From Paenibacillus sp. Soil787 (lineage in GTDB: Bacteria; Bacillota; Bacilli; Paenibacillales; NBRC-103111): a DNA stretch of 64,000 nt. This document shows positions 7,962-15,307 of this stretch, in pieces. Positions within the stretch are counted from its first letter, which is position 1, and each line of letters opens with the position of its first letter. The stretch spans positions 221,772 through 285,771 of the forward strand of contig NZ_LMSP01000045.1 of NCBI RefSeq assembly GCF_001429545.1, given 5' to 3'. Both the position numbers and the translations under genes were made by a program. The notes below the pieces were generated by a model, which had not been told where the DNA came from, did not search any database, and was given only the letters and a program-made list of their open reading frames with translations.

Positions 7962-9062
7962 ATGAAACCGAAACAAACGATTGTACATTTACCTGTCTAT
8001 CAACCAGGTAAACCTATTGAAGAAGTGAAACGCGAGCTAGGTTTGACAGAAGTGATTAAGCTGGCATCTAACGAAAACCCTTTCGGCTCCTCGCCAAAAG
8101 TAAAAGCTGCGATTGAAGCGGAATTATCCAACATCAGCTTGTATCCAGATGGGGGAGCTGTGCAATTGACAGAAGCAGTTGCTGAATCCCTTGGCGTAGC
8201 AACGAATCAGCTTATTTTTGGCGCAGGCTCTGATGAAGTTATTCTGATGCTGGCGCGGGCTTTCCTTGTTCAAGGTGACGAATCCGTTATGGCTACACAT
8301 ACGTTCCCCCAGTATAAGCATAACTGTGAAATCGAAGGCGCTGTGTCCATTGAAGTTCCTTTGAAAGAAGGAACACACGATCTGGATGGCATGCTTGCTG
8401 CCATTACGGAACGTACGAAAATTGTTTGGATTTGTAACCCGAACAATCCGACAGGGACGATGAATACCGATGCGGAGATTAAGGCATTTTTGGCCAAAGT
8501 TCCAGATCATGTTATCGTCGTTCTTGATGAGGCTTACTGCGAGTACAACACGACGGGGGAATTCCCGGATAGCATAGAACTAATTGGTCAATACCGCAAT
8601 GTCATAGCGCTGCGTACTTTCTCCAAAATTTATGGGTTGGCTTCTCTGCGAATTGGTTACGGGATCGGACATCCTGATGTTATTCGATCGATTAATCAAG
8701 TGCGGGAACCTTTTAACACAACCAGATTTGCTCAAGCTGCTGCGCTTGCCGCAATCAAGGATCAAGATTTTATCCAAAGCTGCCGAGAAGCGAATACGGC
8801 TGGCTTACAATACTTAACTGAAGAGTTTGACAAGATGGGTCTGCAGGCATTTCCAGCACATGGTAACTTCATCATGGTGAATGTTGGCCTTCCAGCTGCG
8901 GAAGTATTTAATGGTTTGCTGCGTCGAGGGATTATTATTCGTGGAGGTCATATGTTGGGCTTCCCAACGTCGCTTCGTGTTACAATCGGTTCGCGCGAGC
9001 AGAATGAGAAATTCATTGCGGCTTTAACGCAAGTGCTTGCTGAGGTTGCAGTTCAGGCCTAA
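7962..9062 (+). CDS. hisC: Histidinol-phosphate / aromatic aminotransferase
   Basis: PLP fold-type I aminotransferase; in Bacillus the enzyme at this position serves histidine synthesis and also transaminates prephenate products for Phe and Tyr. The PLP lysine is K222 in TFSKIYGLASLR, with NPNNPTG and the C-terminal arginine motif LRVTIGS. Of two in-frame starts, ATG 7962 is preferred because AGGTGA lies five bases upstream, while GTG 7953 would lie on that RBS. Its place between trpA and tyrA supports the aromatic role. Confidence 0.95.
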   Translation: MKPKQTIVHLPVYQPGKPIEEVKRELGLTEVIKLASNENPFGSSPKVKAAIEAELSNISLYPDGGAVQLTEAVAESLGVATNQLIFGAGSDEVILMLARAFLVQGDESVMATHTFPQYKHNCEIEGAVSIEVPLKEGTHDLDGMLAAITERTKIVWICNPNNPTGTMNTDAEIKAFLAKVPDHVIVVLDEAYCEYNTTGEFPDSIELIGQYRNVIALRTFSKIYGLASLRIGYGIGHPDVIRSINQVREPFNTTRFAQAAALAAIKDQDFIQSCREANTAGLQYLTEEFDKMGLQAFPAHGNFIMVNVGLPAAEVFNGLLRRGIIIRGGHMLGFPTSLRVTIGSREQNEKFIAALTQVLAEVAVQA

Positions 9063-9086
9063 TTTAAATCATAAAGGTTGATTTCA

Positions 9087-10175
9087 TTGACGAAAATTGC
9101 GATATTCGGTGTAGGGCTGATCGGTGGATCACTCGCCTTATGCTATAAAGGAAAACCAGGGTTTACGGTCGTCGGTCACTCGCCGAATCCGAAATCAGTT
9201 GAAAAGCTTCTAAAACGGAATGTTGTTGATACGGCAACAACTAATATGGCTGAAGCGGCAGAAGGTGCGGACTACATTTTTCTATGCGTGCCAGTTGGTA
9301 TGTTAGAGGAATATGTCCAGCAGCTCATGCAGCTCCCGCTGAAAGATGGTTGTATCATCACTGATGTCGGTAGTACCAAAGCTTCAATCACGGAGAGTGC
9401 AGCCTCCTTTGTCAAGGAAAACGTCTATTTTATCGGCGGCCATCCAATGGCAGGATCTGAACGTCATGGGGTGGAGGCGGCTTCCTCGCATCTTTTCGAA
9501 AATGCGTTCTATGTTCTGACACCGGCAGAAGGTACACCTCAAGCTGAGGTTGATCGTTTGACAGAACTGCTTAGGAAGACGAAGGCTCAAATTGTTCAAG
9601 TAGGTGCCCGCGAACACGATGATATCGTAGGAGCAATCAGCCATTTACCGCATATTATTGCGGTTGCATTGGTTAACCAAGTAAGAAGCTATAACGAAAC
9701 GAATCCGTTGTATCAAAATCTGGCCGCTGGCGGCTTCAGGGATATCACACGTATTGCTTCAAGTGAACCGATGATTTGGCGCGATATTCTTGTTAACAAT
9801 AAAGACGTGCTGCTTAAACTGCTCACGGATTGGAATCTAGAAATGTCACGTTTTATTAAGTTGCTGGAACAAAGTGACGGAGAAGGGATCGCTGAACAAT
9901 TCCGTGTTGCGGGTGAGTTCCGCAGTCAATTGCCTGAACGCAGAAAAGGGATGATTACGTCCTTATTCGATATTTATGTGGATATTCCCGATCATCCTGG
10001 TATCATAGGCCAAATTACAACCTTACTCGGCAACGCTAGAATAAACTTAAGCAACATTCAAATTATTGAAAGCCGTGAAGATGTTCCCGGTATACTGCGT
10101 CTTTCTTTTCGAAATCAAGAAGACGCCGATCGGGCTTCCGGACTGCTCAGCGGGCCATACGCAGTGCATGTATGA
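9087..10175 (+). CDS. tyrA: Prephenate dehydrogenase with ACT domain
   Basis: NAD-dependent oxidative decarboxylation of prephenate to 4-hydroxyphenylpyruvate for tyrosine. The Rossmann motif GVGLIGGS is at residues 8-15, the catalytic-domain histidines in GGHPMAGSE and ISHLPH are present, and a C-terminal ACT domain (from about 295) begins VDIPDHPGIIGQIT, the usual site of tyrosine feedback. The start is taken as TTG 9087, nine bases after AAAGG; an upstream TTG at 9078 has no RBS. A strong terminator ends the operon; no aroA follows. Confidence 0.94.
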   Translation: MTKIAIFGVGLIGGSLALCYKGKPGFTVVGHSPNPKSVEKLLKRNVVDTATTNMAEAAEGADYIFLCVPVGMLEEYVQQLMQLPLKDGCIITDVGSTKASITESAASFVKENVYFIGGHPMAGSERHGVEAASSHLFENAFYVLTPAEGTPQAEVDRLTELLRKTKAQIVQVGAREHDDIVGAISHLPHIIAVALVNQVRSYNETNPLYQNLAAGGFRDITRIASSEPMIWRDILVNNKDVLLKLLTDWNLEMSRFIKLLEQSDGEGIAEQFRVAGEFRSQLPERRKGMITSLFDIYVDIPDHPGIIGQITTLLGNARINLSNIQIIESREDVPGILRLSFRNQEDADRASGLLSGPYAVHV

Positions 10176-10198
10176 CGCTCATAGTTGTATGATCAAAT

Positions 10199-10263
10199 AG
10201 CTGCTTTCTTCCCTTTTTTGGACAATTCAAAAAGAGGGAAGGAATCAGCTTATTTTATTTTTG
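10199..10263 (+). terminator. Terminator of the trp-hisC-tyrA operon
   Basis: A long imperfect hairpin: AGCTGCTTTCTTCCC (from 10199) pairs with GGGAAGGAATCAGCT (ending 10250), then TTATTTTATTTTT. It starts 24 bases after the tyrA stop. Confidence 0.88.
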
Positions 10264-10271
10264 TTAACAGA

Positions 10272-10300
10272 TTTTCAAAGAAAAAGCTTCGTGATATAAT
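10272..10300 (+). promoter_or_regulatory. Promoter of the polysaccharide deacetylase gene
   Basis: TATAAT at 10295-10300 with a weak -35 TTTTCA at 10272-10277, spacer 17. It lies between the tyrA terminator and the next gene, which needs its own promoter. Confidence 0.5.
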
Positions 10301-10348
10301 GACATCTGTTCATATATATATTACATAATTTATTGTGGGGCGAACGTG

Positions 10349-11218
10349 ATGAAGGTCCAATTGATAGGAAAAAGTATGCTTATTTTGTTAATCGCTTTCA
10401 TCAATTTTTTACCATCCTTAGCGAGCGCCAATGATGTTGTTTATTCAAATGAAGTTGTTGTACTGGTATATCACCATATCGATGATCGGGATCAGAGCTC
10501 CGTGACGATATCGACAGAGCTGTTCGAAAAGCAGTTAGAAGCTATGCAGCGGAAAGGCTATCATTTCATAAGCATAGATGAGTTTAAAAGCTTCAAGTCA
10601 GAGGGGACGGCAATTCCCGACAATGCGGTACTTGTAACGTTTGATGATGGGTACAAAAGCTTCTACACCAATGCTTATCCGATACTCAAAAAAATGCGAA
10701 TACCTGCTGTGAATTTCGTTATTACCAAAGATTTGGACAACCCGGAAGGAACACCTTTACCATCCTTGTCTAGAGAAGAGATTAAGAAAATGAGACAAGA
10801 GTTTGCCGGTATTGATTTTCAATGTCATTCGGATGCGCTGCATGCGATGAATAGTGGCAAGCCCCTGTTAACCAACAAAATAATACAAAACGGAATAACA
10901 GAAACAGACGTTGAATTCAAAAAAAGAGTTCTGAATGATACTCGTACAGGTCTTTCAAAACTTATTGAAGTGAATGGCTCAAAGTCCGTGGATTCCTATG
11001 CGTATCCTTTTGGAAGCTATGATAATCAAACGATTACTTATCTACAGGAAGCCGGAGTTAAGTTTGCCTTTACAACTAAGCAAGGTATAACTACGAAGGA
11101 AACGGATTCTATGCAAATCCCACGGATCAATGCAGGCAGTCCATTCATTCGACCGCATTCCATAAATAATTTGATTAAACAAGCCATGAGACATCAAATA
11201 CAACCCATTCAATCTTAA
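10349..11218 (+). CDS. Secreted or membrane-anchored polysaccharide deacetylase
   Basis: NodB-type deacetylase of carbohydrate esterase family 4, acting outside the membrane on cell-wall or exopolysaccharide N-acetyl sugars. An N-terminal hydrophobic segment (residues 8-25) ending in ASA-N is a signal peptide or anchor. The metal and catalytic motifs are visible: TFDDGY (catalytic base and first ligand), then CHSDALH, which gives the H-S-x-x-x-H ligand pair, and YAYPFGSYD. The ATG at 10349 follows GTGGGG at eight bases. It sits alone between terminators, replacing the aroA position of related genomes. The substrate cannot be read from the sequence. Confidence 0.88.
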   Translation: MKVQLIGKSMLILLIAFINFLPSLASANDVVYSNEVVVLVYHHIDDRDQSSVTISTELFEKQLEAMQRKGYHFISIDEFKSFKSEGTAIPDNAVLVTFDDGYKSFYTNAYPILKKMRIPAVNFVITKDLDNPEGTPLPSLSREEIKKMRQEFAGIDFQCHSDALHAMNSGKPLLTNKIIQNGITETDVEFKKRVLNDTRTGLSKLIEVNGSKSVDSYAYPFGSYDNQTITYLQEAGVKFAFTTKQGITTKETDSMQIPRINAGSPFIRPHSINNLIKQAMRHQIQPIQS

Positions 11219-11229
11219 AAAATTGAGTT

Positions 11230-11243
11230 GGTAAACGTTTTCA
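11230..11243 (+). promoter_or_regulatory. cre-like operator
   Basis: GGTAAACGTTTTCA matches the CcpA catabolite-responsive element pattern TGnAAnCGnwnnCA at all fixed positions but the first. It ends nine bases before the perfect -35 at 11253, a position used by CcpA-activated promoters. A different LacI-family regulator could equally recognise it. Confidence 0.5.
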
Positions 11244-11252
11244 AAATAAGTA

Positions 11253-11281
11253 TTGACAGAATGAAACCGTATACATATAAT
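11253..11281 (+). promoter_or_regulatory. Perfect consensus sigma A promoter
   Basis: TTGACA at 11253-11258, a 17-base spacer, and TATAAT at 11276-11281: the exact consensus. It is followed only about 50 bases after the likely start by an intrinsic terminator, with no open reading frame between. Confidence 0.85.
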
Positions 11282-11287
11282 AAAAGT

Positions 11288-11361
11288 ACAGTATGGTTTC
11301 TCTCCACTCCTATCCGATAATCGCACCATAAGTGCAACCGCCGATTCGGCGGTTTTTTTTT
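11288..11361 (+). ncRNA. Candidate small RNA, about 70 nt
   Basis: A transcript from the perfect promoter at 11253-11281 would end at the hairpin AACCGCC (11336-11342) / GGCGGTT (11348-11354) with nine T. No start codon with a ribosome site lies inside. The stretch CTCTCCACTCCT at 11300-11311 is complementary to Shine-Dalgarno-like sequence, as in C-rich regulatory RNAs of Gram-positives. The alternative is a strongly attenuated leader of the sigma factor gene that starts 276 bases further on. The class is unknown and the call is inferred from signals only. Confidence 0.5.
11336..11361 (+). terminator. Intrinsic terminator of the short transcript
   Basis: AACCGCC, loop GATTC, GGCGGTT, then a nine-T run ending at 11361. 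It is a strong hairpin of G-C pairs. Confidence 0.9.
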
Positions 11362-11636
11362 GTGCTTATGTACCATATTTTTCTGATTTTATTATATAAT
11401 GGGAAGGACAGTCTGTTGTGTGCATCAGACACGCTGCAAATTGAAGTTTATCGAACAATTTGTCGAATCTAGCAGGAATTTCGTAATGAATCAAGAAGTT
11501 TTTATAGGCTCGTATTTTATTCGTACATAAATTCATAATTCTTTTACAAATAACCGCAACTTTTCACTCCTGCCGCAGTACAACATGTATGAGCAGTTGG
11601 AGTGGTACCCGGAGTCGTTAGGAGGGCCGCCACGTA
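11362..11636 (+). other. Non-coding leader before the sigma factor gene
   Basis: No gene was found in these 275 bases. TATAAT at 11395-11400 is a possible -10 with no good -35, which would give a leader of about 230 bases. The stretch is AT-rich and ends in TTAGGAGGG, the ribosome site for the sigma gene. Confidence 0.4.
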
Positions 11637-12218
11637 ATGACCGATTCCCAATTGATCAGAGAAATCAAGGATGGAAATGTTCAACTTTACAATGAACTTA
11701 TGCGTCGTTACGAGCGTAAAATCCTTGCATTTATATTTCATATGTTAAAGAATACGCAGATGGAAGCCATCGCTGAAGATCTGTGTAACGAAACTTTTTA
11801 TAAAGCGTATCGCAGTTTGCACTCTTTCCGTGAAATCGAGGCGTCCTTTTCAACCTGGTTGTACACCATTGCCCGTAATACGGTTCTAAGTGAGCTGCGC
11901 AAAAATAAAAGTGTTCAAGTCTCGCTGGAACAAAGTGGATTGACGCCACATGCGTCCTTTGATGCCATGCCAGAGCAAGCTATGCTGCGTAATGAGAAAG
12001 TGTCTATGGTTCGCGAAGCTATTAATAGTTTACCGGAGAAACAACGATCGGCTTTGATACTTAGAGAATACGATCAGATGGATTATCAGGAAATCGCGAA
12101 CATTTTAGGTCAAACGGTAAGCTCGGTGAAGTCACTCTTGTTTAGAGCAAGGGCATCCGTTAAATTACATCTGGATCCTTATTTCAGTGAACCGATATTC
12201 GAAGAATCGAAGGGATGA
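11637..12218 (+). CDS. ECF-type RNA polymerase sigma factor
   Basis: Extracytoplasmic-function sigma-70 factor of 193 residues. Region 2 spans about 20-90 (ending FSTWLYTIARN), followed by region 4 at about 125-180 with the helix-turn-helix EYDQMDYQEIANILGQTVSSVKSLLFRAR. Region 3 is absent, as expected for this class. TTAGGAGGG supports the ATG. The gene six bases downstream encodes a zinc-type anti-sigma factor, so the two form a signalling pair that responds to something at the envelope. The regulon is not visible; the pair resembles RpoE/SigW-like systems only at family level. Confidence 0.93.
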   Translation: MTDSQLIREIKDGNVQLYNELMRRYERKILAFIFHMLKNTQMEAIAEDLCNETFYKAYRSLHSFREIEASFSTWLYTIARNTVLSELRKNKSVQVSLEQSGLTPHASFDAMPEQAMLRNEKVSMVREAINSLPEKQRSALILREYDQMDYQEIANILGQTVSSVKSLLFRARASVKLHLDPYFSEPIFEESKG

Positions 12219-12224
12219 AAGAGC

Positions 12225-12854
12225 ATGAAGTGTAGTGAGATCCAGGAGTTGTTTGGGGTATATTGGGATTTACCGAATGATGACCTGCGTCGTGCCGCGG
12301 TAGATGAGCATATAACAACTTGTGCTGAATGTGCGGAAGAATTTCAAATATGGGAAGAAAGTACGATACTGATTCGTACTGCAGCGATCGAGAGTGAGCT
12401 GCCTGATTATGAGCCAATGGTTTCGGGCAAGGTTATGAATCGGATTTACGAAAATGAGTCATGGCGAATTCCAGTTTCTGAACGTATGTATGCCATTTCT
12501 TACACACTTAGACGGAATCTTACCGCTGTTATTGCTTTTTGTTTAGCCTTATTCGTATTCAGCTTCTTATTTGCAATCGTGTACGATGGAACGCCTCAAT
12601 CTTCAATAGCAACTGCGGATAATTCCTTGTTCGATCTTCAAGCACCGCAAGCCTTGAAGACCAGCGGTACTGAATCGATGAATGGTCATAAGATGGGGGA
12701 CGCAGTAGCGAGTCTGAATCCTAGTTTCATGGAACCTTTACGCTTCCACGTAGGACCAATTCACTCCTATCCACATTACTTACTGGTCGTTTCGATACTA
12801 GGTCTAATTGCAACAATTATTATTATGAATTGGTTGTCACGAACAAAAGCATAA
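12225..12854 (+). CDS. Membrane-anchored zinc-finger anti-sigma factor
   Basis: Predicted to hold the preceding sigma factor at the membrane. The N-terminal cytoplasmic domain has the ZAS signature H-x3-C-x2-C (EHITTCAEC, residues 29-37). A transmembrane helix at about 100-122 is followed by a mostly extracellular stretch and a second hydrophobic helix at about 186-205 near the C-terminus. Two helices would return the C-terminus to the cytoplasm, less common than the single-pass form. ATG follows AAGGGATGAAAGAGC. A terminator overlaps the stop codon, so the pair ends here. Confidence 0.85.
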   Translation: MKCSEIQELFGVYWDLPNDDLRRAAVDEHITTCAECAEEFQIWEESTILIRTAAIESELPDYEPMVSGKVMNRIYENESWRIPVSERMYAISYTLRRNLTAVIAFCLALFVFSFLFAIVYDGTPQSSIATADNSLFDLQAPQALKTSGTESMNGHKMGDAVASLNPSFMEPLRFHVGPIHSYPHYLLVVSILGLIATIIIMNWLSRTKA

Positions 12855-12881
12855 TGCTCCTGTAGGAGCATTTTTATTTTT
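12853..12881 (+). terminator. Terminator after the sigma/anti-sigma pair
   Basis: AATGCTCC (12853-12860), loop TGTA, GGAGCATT (12865-12872), then TTTATTTTT. It overlaps the stop codon of the anti-sigma gene. Confidence 0.9.
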
Positions 12882-12905
12882 ATAGAGATGGTGGAGGGGC
12901 AAGTA

Positions 12906-13487
12906 ATGACAACAATCGGATTCATACGCCATGGGAGCACAGAATGGAATCGTCTTGGTAAGCTTCAGGGGCAGCTAGATACGGATTTAACTGAGGAAGG
13001 CAGAGAACAAGCTCGATTACTTGGACTAAGATTAGCCAAAGAAAACTGGGATGGCATTATAAGCAGTGATCTGAAGAGAGCAAGAGAAACTGCACAAATC
13101 GTCTCGGATCTATCGGGGATAACCTTTATACGCACGGATAAGAGGCTGAGGGAACGCAAATATGGGCAGGTAGAAGGAACTACCGTTGCGGAAAGAGAAG
13201 AGCGCTGGGGGCCCAATTGGAAGCTTCAGGAACTAGGTCAAGAATCGGATGATGATCTATGGAAACGATGGACAGAGCTAGAAGCAGAATTGATACAGGC
13301 TTATCCGAATGGGAAAATATTATTAATTTCTCATGGAGGATTTATTGTGCAGATTCTTAGGGTCCTTCGCTTAGATAGTGAAGATTTTCTACAGAATACT
13401 TCGCTGACTATTCTACTACGTCAAGAAGAAGGCTGGGAGCTTCAATTATATAATTGTTTAACTCACTTACAATCTATAACTGAATAA
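12906..13487 (+). CDS. Histidine phosphatase family protein
   Basis: Phosphoglycerate-mutase-like phosphatase of 193 residues. The phosphohistidine motif RHGSTEWN is at residues 8-15, the second catalytic histidine in LLISHGGF, and conserved SSDLKRARETA. The start is ATG 12906, six bases after GGAGGGG; an upstream ATG at 12888 lacks such a site. The substrate is not determined; relatives include sugar-phosphate and alpha-ribazole phosphatases, but no cobalamin genes lie nearby. Confidence 0.88.
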   Translation: MTTIGFIRHGSTEWNRLGKLQGQLDTDLTEEGREQARLLGLRLAKENWDGIISSDLKRARETAQIVSDLSGITFIRTDKRLRERKYGQVEGTTVAEREERWGPNWKLQELGQESDDDLWKRWTELEAELIQAYPNGKILLISHGGFIVQILRVLRLDSEDFLQNTSLTILLRQEEGWELQLYNCLTHLQSITE

Positions 13488-13500
13488 TAGGTATTAAGTA

Positions 13501-13534
13501 AAACATGACTTTTTTGAAAGAGTCATGTTTTTTT
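13501..13534 (+). terminator. Terminator after the histidine phosphatase gene
   Basis: AAACATGACT (13501-13510), loop, AGTCATGTTT (13521-13530), then T run. Confidence 0.9.
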
Positions 13535-13622
13535 ATTTCGATTGGAATATTTTCGGTGAAAAATCCCATAATGGTTACTAGAAACCACGGAGCTGTAAGC
13601 TTCGCTAATTGGGGGATGTAGG

Positions 13623-14783
13623 ATGGAAATGAACCTAGCGGATATGCTCAGTTATGCCGATATCCATGAATTAGGCCGAATTGCTCATACCTACGAGTGT
13701 GAGTGTAATGGTCATTCGAAGAATGAATTGATTCAATCGATTTTGAGCACGGCGCTGCGCAGAGAGATTTTCGAAAAGCATATTCAAGGCTTAGCTATAG
13801 AGGATATTAGATTCTTGAATTCACTGCTATTCGATCCTCGCAATGCTTTCAGTATTGAAGAACTTATCGCTAGAGTTGGGCAATCACGATTTCAGAAGGA
13901 GGATTCGGAGGAATGGAATCCCCGGGATATGATCATTAAATTCAAGAAGCTGGGATGGTTGTTTAACGGCTATTCACAGCAAACGAAGTTTTTATTTCAT
14001 GTCCCGCAAGATCTGAAGCGAAGATTTAGTGATGTTCTAACCGGTCAGTTCAAACAAAGCCTGAAAACAACAAATGAACCCAATGTGTACCGTGATGAGC
14101 AATTGCTTATCGTCGATGACATTTTTCATTTCTTGACGTTCATCTCTCAAGAACAGGAAATACAACTCACAGCGGAAGGTTCTATGTACAAAAGGCAGCT
14201 TCAACAAATTCTCAATCGATTATCGGTTCAAGAAGAAATGGTAACAAAGGGAACATGGAGATTCGGCTATGGCCGCATGTTTAAAGAGTATCCGAACCGG
14301 TTTTCTTTCATCTATGATTATTGCTTTTACAGGCAACTGATTAGTGAGCATTCACAAACACTTCGATTAACAGAAGATGGAAAAGCACGGTTGGTAGAAG
14401 GCAAGAAAGAAAACCTAGCTGAAGTGTATAAGTTTTGGCTGCGGCTTTATAAAAATCCGATTCCGAATGTGCAAAGCGTTGTGGCCTGGATTGACCGTCT
14501 AGGTGGGCAATGGGTGACCACGACATCACTTGGAGAGGTGCTTTGTAAGCTTGTAAAACCTTTCTATTATGATAGTTCTGAATCGATCGTGGAACAACGT
14601 ATTTTACAAATGATGATGCATTTGGGCCTAGTTCGGATCGGGGAAGATCAGGAGAATGGTACTGTGATTCAAGTCACCAAGCTCGGAACGAAAGTGATTC
14701 AGGGAACCTTTGTAGCTGAAGAAGATAAGGTCGTCCTCTTTATGGATAAAGAAAGTATACGTTTCAGAGAAGAAGTTAAGTAG
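13623..14783 (+). CDS. Uncharacterised protein, possible XPB-like helicase-associated domain
   Basis: The 386-residue soluble protein has no signal peptide or membrane segment. An N-terminal helical region (1-90), a central region and a C-terminal half rich in winged-helix-like segments (LTEDGKARLVEG at about 250, VTKLGTKVIQGTF near the end) recall the DNA-binding domain found beside XPB-type helicases, but no ATPase motif is present. GGGGGATGTAGG precedes the ATG. It is single, between a terminator and the IDEAL-domain gene. The function is unknown; the domain call is a weak family resemblance. Confidence 0.6.
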   Translation: MEMNLADMLSYADIHELGRIAHTYECECNGHSKNELIQSILSTALRREIFEKHIQGLAIEDIRFLNSLLFDPRNAFSIEELIARVGQSRFQKEDSEEWNPRDMIIKFKKLGWLFNGYSQQTKFLFHVPQDLKRRFSDVLTGQFKQSLKTTNEPNVYRDEQLLIVDDIFHFLTFISQEQEIQLTAEGSMYKRQLQQILNRLSVQEEMVTKGTWRFGYGRMFKEYPNRFSFIYDYCFYRQLISEHSQTLRLTEDGKARLVEGKKENLAEVYKFWLRLYKNPIPNVQSVVAWIDRLGGQWVTTTSLGEVLCKLVKPFYYDSSESIVEQRILQMMMHLGLVRIGEDQENGTVIQVTKLGTKVIQGTFVAEEDKVVLFMDKESIRFREEVK

Positions 14784-14961
14784 ATAGGTAAAGACACATT
14801 CCTATTGAATCGGGCGATTGAAGGAAGCGCTAATGTAACGAGTGAATATGATGCAGTAGGGGCAAACACAAGGGATTGGCATACACCAAGAAACAGACTT
14901 ACATGTTTTTGCGAAAAAGAAGCTCCTGACAAACCGCGGACAACATTTGGAGGTAGGTCTC

Positions 14962-15150
14962 ATGGGAAAAATGAATGTATCTAACGATGCGCTGCTGGCA
15001 CTTTTCGCGGAAATGGTTTGGGATAATGCCATACGCAAATATAAAGAAGAAAATCTCTATAAAGAGATTGACCGCGCTTTAGCCAAGGGAGATCAAACTA
15101 CGTTCTTAGCTCTTACGTCTGAGCTCAAAATGTTACAATCGTTGGGTTAA
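14962..15150 (+). CDS. IDEAL-domain small protein (YpiB C-terminal like)
   Basis: The 62-residue peptide consists almost entirely of an IDEAL-type helix (NLYKEIDRALAKGDQTTFLAL, a region starting at about residue 32). In B. subtilis the gene at this synteny point, ypiB, encodes a 179-residue UPF0302 plus IDEAL protein; here only the C-terminal part is present. Start ATG 14962 is preferred over an in-frame TTG at 14947, because the TTG is part of the RBS TTGGAGGT. The 178 bases upstream hold no supportable remainder of the longer protein. Confidence 0.75.
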   Translation: MGKMNVSNDALLALFAEMVWDNAIRKYKEENLYKEIDRALAKGDQTTFLALTSELKMLQSLG

Positions 15151-15187
15151 TTACTTATTTGGTGGCGGCCATACACACACAAAAAGA

Positions 15188-15219
15188 GGGCATGTGAATC
15201 TTATTCACATGTCTTTTTT
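15188..15219 (+). terminator. Terminator after the IDEAL peptide gene
   Basis: CATGTGAAT (15191-15199) pairs with ATTCACATG (15203-15211), followed by TCTTTTTT. Confidence 0.88.
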
Positions 15220-15307
15220 GCTGGATATCGGGTGAAAAAGAACTAATTTGACGACCCGCGCGTCTATTTAAAAGAGCATTATATCAAAAACTATAAGGAG
15301 ACAACGA

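Noticed and set aside
11556..11587. GCAACTTTT ... as an ECF autoregulatory promoter for the sigma gene
   Set aside because: The -35-like AAC is present, but no CGTC or similar -10 lies at the required 16-17 base spacing.
14784..14961. Upstream remainder of a full-length ypiB
   Set aside because: Translation in all frames of the 178 bases shows no UPF0302-like sequence and several stops.
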